From Snodgrassella alvi (GTDB taxonomy: Bacteria > Pseudomonadota > Gammaproteobacteria > Burkholderiales > Neisseriaceae), in assembly GCF_002777745.1 (NCBI RefSeq), contig NZ_MEIO01000027.1, positions 62,001 through 126,000 of the forward strand: 64,000 nt of DNA. Direction: 5' to 3'. The notes below the pieces were generated by a model that made no database searches, was not told the DNA's origin, and was given only the letters and a program-made list of their open reading frames with translations. This document shows, one piece after another, positions 1 through 8,745 of this stretch (positions are counted from its first letter, which is position 1; every line of letters begins with the position of its first letter). A program made the translations under genes and the position numbers.

Positions 1-1
1 A

Positions 2-1330
2 GTTATTGTCAACAACATTCCTGCCTGCTATACCGCTTTAGGCGTTTTACATAACCTGTATAAACCCAAACCGGGACGAATCAAAGATTATATAGCCATT
101 CCCAAAAACAATGGCTACCAAAGCCTGCATACCATTCTGGTCGGACCATATGGCTTACCGATTGAAGTTCAGATACGCACTCATGAAATGGATACCATAG
201 CCGAACGTGGCATTGCCAGCTACTGGATGCACAAAGATGGTGAACAGAACAGCTTTGATCAGGCACAAATGCGTACCAACCAATGGCTGCAAAGCATTCT
301 CGACATTCAGGCTCACAGCGCTAACGCCATCGAATTTCTGGAACATGTAAAAACTGATCTGTTTCCCAATGAAGTATACGTTTTCACTCCAAAAGGTAAA
401 ATCATTACCTTACCAGAAGGCGCCACACCCGTGGATTTTGCCTATGCAGTCCATACAGATATTGGCAACCGCACTGTTTCAGCACGCATCAACCATAATC
501 TGATGCCATTGCGCACCCGCCTACACACAGGTGATATAGTAGAAATCATCACCTCAAGTAATGGTCATCCTACACCAGCATGGTTGGGCTTTACCGTATC
601 CAGTCACGCACGCAGTGCCATTCGCAGCCAGATAAAAAAAATGAATCGCTGCGATGCCATCCGCCTGGGCGAAAAACTATTGCAAAAAGCACTATCCAGC
701 CTGCTACCAGAAAATGTTTTATTGTCTGACAGCCTAAAAGATAAATATCTGGCTGATTTACACCTGAAAAATACCTCATTTGAAAACATCCTGTGCGAAG
801 TTGGCATGGGATTACTGCAACCTGTTTCAGTGGCGATGCATATCGCCGAGCTGGCCGGAGAACACTTTAACAACACCATCAAACTGGCACCAATTAACCT
901 TACCGGCAATGAATCAGCCCATATTCATCTGGCTAAATGCTGTGGCCCTATTCCCGGAGATCCCATCAAAGCCTTATTGATTAAAGATCAAGGTATCATC
1001 ATTCATCGAGATACCTGCAACACCATTCTGAAAACAGATCCCGAACTTCAACTAGATGCCAACTGGGATATCCTACAAGCAAACAACTATCAGGTCACCC
1101 TGCACCTGAACGCTATTGATAGCCATGGACTACTAGCCACCATAGCAGAAGCCATCTCTTCTAATGGTTGCGACATCAAATCAGTAGAAACCACCTCAAA
1201 AAAACTTGAAGGCGTAGAAGGATTTATCGAGTTTCGCTTTGTATTACAAGTAAAAAACCTAGACCAACTCAACCAGATTACCCGCGAGCTGCACTCCATA
1301 CCGCAGATTCGCCGAGTAAATCGTATTTAA
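2..1330 (+). CDS. spoT: Bifunctional (p)ppGpp synthetase/hydrolase SpoT, 3' part only
   Basis: The reading frame is open from the window edge, so the N-terminal HD hydrolase domain and the start lie outside. What remains (442 residues) begins inside the synthetase domain, with RIKDYIAIPK and GYQSLHT followed by VQIRTHEMD. RIKD is the signature of bifunctional SpoT/Rsh enzymes, unlike the EFDD of monofunctional RelA seen at 41-43 kb. A TGS domain follows (YVFTPKGKIITLPEGATPVDFAYAVHTDIG), then the regulatory region with the CCGPIPGD zinc-finger-like segment and a C-terminal ACT domain ending in RRVNRI. It balances the alarmone (p)ppGpp in the cytoplasm during starvation. The next gene, rpsU, is about 280 bp downstream. 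Confidence 0.95.
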   Translation, partial: VIVNNIPACYTALGVLHNLYKPKPGRIKDYIAIPKNNGYQSLHTILVGPYGLPIEVQIRTHEMDTIAERGIASYWMHKDGEQNSFDQAQMRTNQWLQSILDIQAHSANAIEFLEHVKTDLFPNEVYVFTPKGKIITLPEGATPVDFAYAVHTDIGNRTVSARINHNLMPLRTRLHTGDIVEIITSSNGHPTPAWLGFTVSSHARSAIRSQIKKMNRCDAIRLGEKLLQKALSSLLPENVLLSDSLKDKYLADLHLKNTSFENILCEVGMGLLQPVSVAMHIAELAGEHFNNTIKLAPINLTGNESAHIHLAKCCGPIPGDPIKALLIKDQGIIIHRDTCNTILKTDPELQLDANWDILQANNYQVTLHLNAIDSHGLLATIAEAISSNGCDIKSVETTSKKLEGVEGFIEFRFVLQVKNLDQLNQITRELHSIPQIRRVNRI

Positions 1331-1483
1331 ACACAAAAATTCATAGAAAATATCGGCATTAGTCCATCAATATCATCTTGACGAGCTAGGTTTAATCAGC
1401 CATAATTACCCCTTATTTGTCCAAAATACTCCTATATTTGTTTAAACTTTTATACTTGCAAATATAGCTATCATTTACACCTT

Positions 1484-1528
1484 GGGAGGTGATGTTGTAA
1501 ACGGTTGTGCGGTACCGTAAACACCGCC
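1484..1528 (+). promoter_or_regulatory. Possible structured 5' leader of rpsU
   Basis: The 280-bp gap between spoT and rpsU is AT-rich, except for a GC-rich patch that can fold. GGAGGTG (about 1485-1491) can pair, with one mismatch, to CACCGCC (1522-1528). Inside it, ACGGT (1501-1505) pairs with ACCGT (1514-1518). The ATG of rpsU is about 80 bp downstream. It could be an RNA leader controlling S21 synthesis, or incidental. No T tract follows, so it does not look like a terminator. I do not recognise it as a named RNA family. Confidence 0.3.
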
Positions 1529-1610
1529 TTTGCCTTATATGGCAGTAATTCAGCATTTACCATACTGATTAATAACTCAGTAACGAAATTAATTTACTCA
1601 GGAAAAAGAC

Positions 1611-1823
1611 ATGCCTTCTGTACGTGTAAAAGAAAATGAACCCTTTGAAGTTGCAATGCGACGTTTCAAACGCTCTGTAGAAAAAACCGGTCTGATGACC
1701 GAACTACGTGCCCGCGAAGCTTATGAAAAACCAACTACTGAGCGTAAACGCAAAAAAGCGGCTGCCGTAAAACGTTTACAAAAACGTTTGCGCAGCCAGC
1801 AATTGCCACCAAAATACTATTAA
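1611..1823 (+). CDS. rpsU: 30S ribosomal protein S21
   Basis: A 70-residue, very basic protein starting [20 protein letters not shown], with the typical S21 length and a Lys/Arg-rich C-terminal half. S21 binds the 30S platform near the anti-Shine-Dalgarno end of 16S rRNA and promotes initiation. A Shine-Dalgarno-like AGGAAAA lies just before the ATG. It heads the rpsU-dnaG-rpoD macromolecular-synthesis cluster, with yqeY inserted between rpsU and dnaG. A terminator follows, so S21 can be made in excess of the downstream products. Confidence 0.97.
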   Translation: MPSVRVKENEPFEVAMRRFKRSVEKTGLMTELRAREAYEKPTTERKRKKAAAVKRLQKRLRSQQLPPKYY

Positions 1824-1874
1824 TCTGGTATCGCCGGCTCATAAAATCCTGTAGCCGAGTAAACACCACAAAAC

Positions 1875-1907
1875 AATACCGCAGGCTATTGCTTGCGGTA
1901 TTTGCAT
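1875..1907 (+). terminator. Intrinsic terminator after rpsU
   Basis: A perfect 9-bp stem, AATACCGCA (1875-1883) with TGCGGTATT (1894-1902), followed by a T-rich stretch. It lies about 50 bp after rpsU and would uncouple rpsU from yqeY-dnaG-rpoD. Confidence 0.75.
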
Positions 1908-1998
1908 TTTAGCCAGAAAAAGCTGTAGAAAACCAAATTATAGCAGTAAACTACTCATCATCATTTAACTTAACAACTATTCATTGCGAGCATCCATT

Positions 1999-2442
1999 AT
2001 GAGCCTGAAACAACAACTGCAGGAAGACATGAAAACAGCCTTGCGCAACCATGATACAGCCACCCTTACGACTATTCGCATGGCACTAGCTGCAATAAAA
2101 CAGATTGAAGTAGATGAACGAATCGAAGTAGATGATGGCCGCTTCACAGCAATCATCAGCAAAATGGTCAAACAACGCAAAGAATCCGTACGCATGTTTA
2201 CCGAAGGTGGCAGAGACGATTTAGCCCAAAAGGAGCAGGCAGAAATCAACTTGCTGCAACAATACCTGCCTAAAATGCTGGACGCCGCCGAGATTGAAAC
2301 CGCAATCAAAGAGGCCATTGCCAGCCTAGGCGCCACACAACCAAGCGATATGGGTAAAGTAATGGGGGTTTTGAAAAAGACACTGGCTGGCAAAGCCGAC
2401 ATGAGTGAAGTCAGTAAAAAAATTAAACAGCTTTTGTCCTAA
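1999..2442 (+). CDS. YqeY/GatB-like domain protein
   Basis: A 147-residue cytoplasmic protein of the YqeY family, related to the tail domain of the GatB amidotransferase subunit. Visible features are the N-terminal MSLKQQLQEDMKTALRNHD, the central RKESVRMFTEGGRDDLAQKE, and the C-terminal segment with MGKVMGVLKKTLAGKADMSEVSKKIK. I chose the ATG at 1999 because it gives the family's usual length; an in-frame TTG 15 bases earlier is possible. Lying between rpsU and dnaG is a common proteobacterial arrangement. The family is implicated in tRNA-dependent amidation or tRNA handling, but the precise role is unproven. Confidence 0.9.
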   Translation: MSLKQQLQEDMKTALRNHDTATLTTIRMALAAIKQIEVDERIEVDDGRFTAIISKMVKQRKESVRMFTEGGRDDLAQKEQAEINLLQQYLPKMLDAAEIETAIKEAIASLGATQPSDMGKVMGVLKKTLAGKADMSEVSKKIKQLLS

Positions 2443-2521
2443 TTATCAAAGCCGCAGCACAAACAAACCTAATACACAGATCTCAAAACATTAACCATTA
2501 TCATTAACAGGCGTAGTTGGC

Positions 2522-4306
2522 ATGATTCCAAGTGAATTTATTGACGAACTATTGAATAAAATCGATATCGTCGATGTAATCGAAGAGTTCTTACCGCTTA
2601 AAAAAAGCGGAGCCAACTACATGGCCTGCTGTCCGTTTCACAAAGAAAAATCCCCCTCCTTTTCAGTAAGCCCCACGAAACAGTTTTATCACTGCTTTGG
2701 CTGTGGCGTGCATGGTTCCGCCATAGGCTTTATTATGGAATATCAGGGACTGAGTTTTCAGGAAGCCGTACAGTTTCTGGCCGACCGTATTGGCACAACC
2801 GTCCCCAAACAGACCGGCAACAGTAATCCACAGGCACAAAAAGCACACAAACAGCAACAACAAACCCTTGAGCAAACCACCGCCGCAGCCGCCACATACT
2901 ATCAACAACAGCTAAAAACCTCATTGCGTGCCCAAAATTATTTACAGCAACGCGGCCTCAGTGACGAAATCATCATACATTACGGACTCGGCTATGCCCC
3001 GGATGACTGGCAGGCACTGGCCAAAGTCTTCCAGCCCTATCCAAGCAACGCATTAGTAAACAGCGGCATGGTTATCACCAAAGATGACCGCCATTACGAC
3101 CGCTTTCGCGACCGTATCATGTTTCCCATCCGCAACACACGTGGTCAAATAATCGGATTCGGTGCCCGCATCATAGAAACCGGCGAACCTAAATACCTCA
3201 ACTCACCAGAAACCCCCTTATTTGACAAAGGCCGGAACCTGTATGGCCTGTATGAAGCACGCGCAGCAATCAAAGAAGCGCAACGGGTACTGGTAGTAGA
3301 AGGCTATATGGACGTAGTAGCACTAGCACAGTTTGGTCTGGGTTATGCCGTGGCAGCTCTGGGCACGGCCACCACGGCAGAACACGTGCGTCTCTTGATG
3401 AGACAAAGTGATCATATCTATTTCTGCTTTGACGGCGATACAGCCGGTCAAAAAGCAGCTTGGCGAGCATTAGAAAATGCCTTACCTCAATTAAAAGATG
3501 ACAAAATTTTACACTTTCTGTTTTTACCCGCAGAACACGACCCAGACAGCTATGTACGCAGCTATGGCTTAAAAACCTTTGAAGATGCCCTACTTAATCA
3601 AAGCCAGCCATTATCAGCCTATTTTTGGCAAGTATTAACCCAAAATATCGATCTCGACACACAGGAAGGCAAAGCCGAGCTGATTAAAACAGCCAGCCCC
3701 TTACTGGCACAAATCAGAGCGCCAGCACTATCTTTTCTATTACGTCAAGAACTTAGCCAAAAAGTAGGCATAGACGAACATAATCTGGCACAGCTACTGG
3801 GGCAAGAGCAGCCCAGACAACCAGCCATAAAACAGAAAAGCTACCGACTACCCCAGAATACATTCCGGCAGCCTCCAGTCATGTCACTGGCACAAAAGCA
3901 GATACGCGCACTATTGATAAATCCGCAATGGGCCGTATATATAGAACTACCAGAATATCTGGACCTGCACGGCGAATATGCATGCCTCGCCGCGCTGGCT
4001 GAACGCATACAAGCCTCCGTTACACCACTGAACAGCGGTGCCGTGCTGGAACTAATGCGTAACACAGAATTTGAACCCGTCATCCGGCAGATAATCCACG
4101 ACTATCTGGATTCACCGGATGTCATGCAGCCAGGAAATGAAGATGACTGCACCACATTCAAACAGGGCATGCAAAAATTACTGGACAACCTTAAGACACA
4201 GCAGATTGATGCGTTGAAGCGCAAACTCCAGCATGGAAAACTAAGTGCCGACGAAAAACAGTTACTACTGCTGCTCTTAAGCCCACCCAAAATACCGTCA
4301 GCATAG
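2522..4306 (+). CDS. dnaG: DNA primase
   Basis: A 594-residue primase that lays down RNA primers at the replication fork with DnaB. The N-terminal CHC2 zinc finger is visible (C37, H40, C58, C61). The catalytic core carries the EGYMDVVAL TOPRIM motif near residue 259 and the acidic FDGDTAGQKA motif near residue 302. A C-terminal DnaB-interacting helical domain follows a Gln/Pro-rich linker around residues 435-460. The length fits the family. It sits 79 bp after yqeY and 60 bp before rpoD, consistent with cotranscription. Confidence 0.97.
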   Translation: MIPSEFIDELLNKIDIVDVIEEFLPLKKSGANYMACCPFHKEKSPSFSVSPTKQFYHCFGCGVHGSAIGFIMEYQGLSFQEAVQFLADRIGTTVPKQTGNSNPQAQKAHKQQQQTLEQTTAAAATYYQQQLKTSLRAQNYLQQRGLSDEIIIHYGLGYAPDDWQALAKVFQPYPSNALVNSGMVITKDDRHYDRFRDRIMFPIRNTRGQIIGFGARIIETGEPKYLNSPETPLFDKGRNLYGLYEARAAIKEAQRVLVVEGYMDVVALAQFGLGYAVAALGTATTAEHVRLLMRQSDHIYFCFDGDTAGQKAAWRALENALPQLKDDKILHFLFLPAEHDPDSYVRSYGLKTFEDALLNQSQPLSAYFWQVLTQNIDLDTQEGKAELIKTASPLLAQIRAPALSFLLRQELSQKVGIDEHNLAQLLGQEQPRQPAIKQKSYRLPQNTFRQPPVMSLAQKQIRALLINPQWAVYIELPEYLDLHGEYACLAALAERIQASVTPLNSGAVLELMRNTEFEPVIRQIIHDYLDSPDVMQPGNEDDCTTFKQGMQKLLDNLKTQQIDALKRKLQHGKLSADEKQLLLLLLSPPKIPSA

Positions 4307-4366
4307 AATGACGACCATTACAACCGCTTGCAGCGACAAAGCCGCTGCAAATACATCGAGCAAACC

Positions 4367-6328
4367 ATGGCAAACTCAACACCGAAAAAAACTACCATCG
4401 ATACCAGCCAAGAGCAGGACGATGCACGCCCACTAACCGCAGAAGAACAGCGCGCCCGCTTGCGCCAGCTCATTATTCAAGGCAAAGAACGTGGTTACAT
4501 CACCTACGCCGAAATCAACGATGCCCTGCCTGACGAAATGTCAGATGCAGATCAGATTGACAACATCGTTTCCATGATTTCCGGCCTCGGCATTCAAGTC
4601 ACCGAAGAAGCACCTGATGCCGAAAGTCTGTTGATGGGCGACAACACCGCCAACATGACCGACGATGACGCAGTGGCAGAGGCAGAAGCAGCACTATCCA
4701 ACGCAGACAACGAATTCGGCCGTACTACCGACCCCGTACGCATGTACATGCGCGAAATGGGACAAGTAGACCTGCTCACCCGCGAAGATGAAATCATCAT
4801 CGCCAAAAAAATCGAAAATGCCCTGCGCAACATGATTCAGGCCATTTCCGCCTGTCCCGGTTCAGTGGCAGAAATACTTACCCTCATCGACGCCGTACGC
4901 AAAGATGAAATTAAAGTTGATGAAGTAGTCGAAGCCATCGTCGATCCACATGAAGAACTACTGGACGAACTCGGTATTGGTTTGGATAGTAAAGGCGACG
5001 ACACCGAAGTTGTTGACGACAGCGATGAAAGCGTTGACGTTGACGAAGACACTGAAGAAAGCGACGAAGAAAACGCAGCACTGGCAGCATCAGCCAATCT
5101 GGAAGAATTGCGCCAGAAAACCCTCGAACATTTCGACGGCATACAGAGCCTCTATGAAGCCATGGTTGCCGCCTTACAGGAAAAAGGCAGCCAACATGCC
5201 GACTACCTCAAACTGCAACAGGAAATTGCCGAACAGCTATTGCAAGTTCGCTTTGCCACCCGTCAGATAGAAAGCCTGTGCGACAACCTGCGCATGCGCG
5301 TCAATCAGGTACGACAGCTCGAACGCGACATCCGCGATATCGCCCTGCACCGGGTACACATGGAACGCGACTACTTTATCAAAAGTTTTGCCAACCGTAC
5401 CACAGACTTGGGCTGGGTAGACGAAGAACTCACCCTGAACCGCGTCTGGAACGAAGCCCTGCGCCGCTTCCAGTATGCCATCATCGAAAAGCAAACCGAA
5501 CTGGCCAATCTGGAACAGACCGCCCAAATATCACTGGACGAACTCAAACAGATTAACAAAAACATGGTCAAAAGCGAACAGGAAACAGCCGCTGCCAAAC
5601 AGGAAATGATACAGGCAAACCTGCGTCTGGTTATCTCCATTGCCAAAAAATACACCAATCGCGGCCTACAGTTTCTCGACCTGATACAGGAAGGCAATAT
5701 CGGCCTCATGAAAGCCGTAGACAAATTTGAATACCGCCGGGGTTACAAATTTTCCACCTATGCCACATGGTGGATTCGTCAGGCCATTACCCGCTCAATC
5801 GCCGATCAGGCACGTACCATCCGCATACCGGTACACATGATTGAAACCATCAACAAAATGAACCGTATTTCCCGCCAGTACCTACAGGAAAACGGCGAAG
5901 AAGCAGACTCCGCCAAACTGGCAGAGTTGATGGAAATGCCGGAAGATAAAATCCGCAAAATCATGAAAATTGCCAAAGAACCCATCTCCATGGAAACACC
6001 GATCGGCGATGATGATGATTCACATCTGGGCGACTTTATCGAAGACGCAAACAACGTAGCACCAGCAGATGCCGCAATGTATTCCAGTTTGCGTGAAGTA
6101 ACCAAAGATGTACTTGAAAGCCTTACCCCGCGTGAAGCTAAAGTACTGCGCATGCGTTTTGGCATCGACATGAACACCGACCATACCCTCGAAGAAGTAG
6201 GCAAACAGTTCGACGTTACCCGTGAACGTATTCGCCAAATAGAGGCCAAAGCCCTGCGTAAACTGCGCCACCCTACCCGCTCCGACCGGCTGAAAAGCTT
6301 TCTTGATAGCGATGAAAATAAACAGTAA
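4367..6328 (+). CDS. rpoD: Primary sigma factor RpoD (sigma-70)
   Basis: The housekeeping sigma factor, 653 residues from the ATG at 4367; an upstream in-frame TTG at 4328 would add 13 unconserved residues. It has an N-terminal region 1.1, then region 1.2 ([21 protein letters not shown]). A long acidic insert (about residues 190-230, rich in D and E) belongs to the non-conserved region. Regions 2.1-2.4 include [20 protein letters not shown] and [15 protein letters not shown]. Region 4.2 has [20 protein letters not shown]. It recruits core RNA polymerase to -10/-35 promoters. It is the last protein gene of the rpsU-yqeY-dnaG-rpoD cluster and is followed by a strong terminator. Confidence 0.98.
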   Translation: MANSTPKKTTIDTSQEQDDARPLTAEEQRARLRQLIIQGKERGYITYAEINDALPDEMSDADQIDNIVSMISGLGIQVTEEAPDAESLLMGDNTANMTDDDAVAEAEAALSNADNEFGRTTDPVRMYMREMGQVDLLTREDEIIIAKKIENALRNMIQAISACPGSVAEILTLIDAVRKDEIKVDEVVEAIVDPHEELLDELGIGLDSKGDDTEVVDDSDESVDVDEDTEESDEENAALAASANLEELRQKTLEHFDGIQSLYEAMVAALQEKGSQHADYLKLQQEIAEQLLQVRFATRQIESLCDNLRMRVNQVRQLERDIRDIALHRVHMERDYFIKSFANRTTDLGWVDEELTLNRVWNEALRRFQYAIIEKQTELANLEQTAQISLDELKQINKNMVKSEQETAAAKQEMIQANLRLVISIAKKYTNRGLQFLDLIQEGNIGLMKAVDKFEYRRGYKFSTYATWWIRQAITRSIADQARTIRIPVHMIETINKMNRISRQYLQENGEEADSAKLAELMEMPEDKIRKIMKIAKEPISMETPIGDDDDSHLGDFIEDANNVAPADAAMYSSLREVTKDVLESLTPREAKVLRMRFGIDMNTDHTLEEVGKQFDVTRERIRQIEAKALRKLRHPTRSDRLKSFLDSDENKQ

Positions 6329-6349
6329 ACTTTTTATCGTTTAAAACCA

Positions 6350-6378
6350 AAATCATCCGCTTCCAGCGGATGATTTTT
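6350..6378 (+). terminator. Intrinsic terminator after rpoD
   Basis: A perfect 11-bp stem, AAATCATCCGC (6350-6360) with GCGGATGATTT (6366-6376), a five-base loop and a T run. It ends the rpsU-rpoD cluster. Confidence 0.9.
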
Positions 6379-6429
6379 TATGTAAAACCTTGCAATACCT
6401 ACCCACATTGGCTACAATACGCGCTTAAC

Positions 6430-6505
<76 letters not shown>

Positions 6506-6549
6506 AAAAACCTCACCAAATTTTGCATCAGGCAAATTATCATCAAAAA

Positions 6550-6571
6550 CCGCTATCAAGCGGCTTTTTTA
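6550..6571 (+). terminator. Terminator after the tRNA gene
   Basis: A short stem, CCGCT (6550-6554) with AGCGG (6559-6563), an ATCA loop and then a run of T (6565-6570). Confidence 0.65.
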
Positions 6572-8745
6572 TTCCAACACAGTCCCAACATCAGCAATCA
6601 GGCAAAAAATTAATTATCCAACCTAACTGCTAACATTCTTCTTTTCAGTACTACTAAAAATCCTCAAAATAAACAGCCATATAAACAGCTCAGATAAAAA
6701 ATCCTGATAACAACCTTCCCTTTCCAATTAACAAATATTCCACAACTACCTCCAACAGCTTCCTTTCGACGATTTCTCAATTAATAGCTCAAAATAAGTA
6801 ATAATAACTTTAAAGCCTTATATTCTATTGTAAATAGTCAAATAGTGAACCAATTAAAAGACAAACAATGAATCTAAACAAAAAAATATTATTTATCATT
6901 TGGTTATACAAAAAAAGTGTTACTGATTTAGAAGACACCAAAACCATCTTGCCCACTGTTAACACCACAGGAATAGAATGCACCAAACACCTGAAAGCAG
7001 AATAATTATTCTAAGTATTGCCATAACAGGAAATTACTAAATTACACATAATAGCCAAAGCCGCAACGCCAACACTAATCAGCTCAAAATACGCTCTTCC
7101 AAAAACAAATACCCAAAATCAAAAAGCGTATATCTCATACTTCTTCCACGTACAGGTACCAAATTAATCGAAAGACTACATTACCAGCACAACCTTGAAA
7201 TTGAAAAATAGCCAAAATTTATCTAAACAAAACCAAATAAAATTAAAAACTTCACAATAAGTTTATAAAAATACAGCAAAAAGCAACTACTAATAAAAAT
7301 AATTGAAGAGTTCCAAACACTGCTGCAAGATATGCTTGCTTACCCAATTAACGCAAGAAATATTCACCGTAATAGCAAACTTATCCTAACAGTCATCAAT
7401 CAGCAAAAATTCAACTAAACAATTTTCGAGCAACCAGACCAGCAACTCTGAGTTTTAGAGGAAATCGGTGTCTATTTGGTGTAAAAGAATTAGAGCAGCT
7501 TCAAAATAACTTTGAACTGGCTACACACATTAAAGACCTTCAATTTATCACTATATCCCTGCACGGTCTTGTAGTTCGCACTCAATAGCGGCAACATCAT
7601 GCCATGAATCCAACCATCGTATCTGGCAAGTGGCTGAGCAATATGATTTAATATTCACATTAGCAGATGTGTATTAGAAAAATATACAAGGAATTGAATG
7701 CTATCTTGCCAAACTTTAATGCCGTTGAAAGTTACTGATTACCCCTATCTGCAACTAATATTATTGCCCAAAACAAAAAATTCTTTTTCACAATTGATTG
7801 AAATATAGAAGAAAAATTAATCTTCTTAATAATTAAGCAGTTATTTTTATATTCAATTAGTACCAGCCCAAATACAATCTGGCCGTTAACCGCATTTCAT
7901 TCAATATTTATCACATTAAGCCAACATCAATACATTTAATCACTTAAAAAAAGATTGCTCATATTTAAACCCATTTTGGAAAAAACATAATCTAACACCA
8001 TAGATACAAAAAAGAACCAAGCCAACAAAATAGCTTCAGCCGAGCTATTGCAGAATCCGCATCACAATAGTTTAGATTATATAAAATACAAATAGCATAT
8101 ATATTTTAAATATTCCATATCCTATATTTATACCCAAAAACTATCAGAATACCTTTCGAACCAGCCCAGATTATTCCACCAAACACCAAAACATGCTAAA
8201 TATTGAGAATAAACATACAAATGTTCAAACAGCATACCTTCCTTATCTTCATAGTTGCAAAATTAACACACCTATTTATATTTTTTGTTATCTTTATTTA
8301 TAGCTTACAATACCGCCAATACAGCCTCTGTATCCAACCACATACCAACAACATAAAATATCATTATCAATAAATTACAAAAACTTCTATTAACATTTAT
8401 AATCATATTAATAACGTCGTTGACTGTTTTAACCTGAAAAGTATTGTTTTATTAAGTGCAACTAAAACTTTTTACCCCTTACCATATATAGCATAAAAAA
8501 TGAGTATTATTATGAAAATATTATCCTTTTTTCATCCTATCCACTCAGACTAGCTCTACCATATCATCAATATACAAATAGCATTAATATACCTTAATTT
8601 TGATATGATATAACTTATCTTATATAATCAAATTATTGGTAATTTTTTTATTTATCAACAAATATCATATTTATTATATATATAGTAAATCTTAATTAAA
8701 TTTTTAAATTTTATCTTAGATATTTTACACAATTTAGGAAAGCTG
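6572..8745. other. 2.2-kb AT-rich stretch without an intact gene
   Basis: No open frame in this interval has family-like composition and a plausible ribosome site. Two short frames exist on the plus strand: about 45 codons from 6867 (MNLNKKILFIIWLYKK) and 50 codons from 8221 (one hydrophobic segment). I cannot support either as a gene. Translated scraps at about 7125-7211 and 7591-7677 hint at a decayed glycosyltransferase (separate entry). The last few hundred bases are extremely AT-rich and presumably carry the promoter of the autotransporter at 8746. Confidence 0.6.
7125..7677 (+). pseudogene. Possible remnant of a family-25 (LOS-type) glycosyltransferase
   Basis: Two short segments in different frames recall glycosyltransferase family 25. 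At 7125-7211 the translation reads VYLILLPRTGTKLIERLH, like the family's N-terminal 'isLpr...R..rl' strand. At 7597-7674 it reads SCHESNHRIWQVAEQYD followed by LIFTLADVY, like the 'gC.lSH..iW......y...lEDD' region. The intervening sequence is full of stops, and the spacing (about 470 bp) is longer than in an intact gene. This rests on motif memory alone and could be chance. Confidence 0.22.

Noticed and set aside
8221..8373. A 50-codon plus-strand frame with a hydrophobic segment (MFKQHTFLIFIVAKL).
   Set aside because: No Shine-Dalgarno, extreme A+T and no recognised family. Chance open frames of this size are expected in such DNA.
6572..8745. An insertion sequence or prophage remnant in the gene-poor region next to the tRNA.
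   Set aside because: No inverted-repeat ends, direct repeat of the tRNA 3' end, transposase or integrase motifs were visible.
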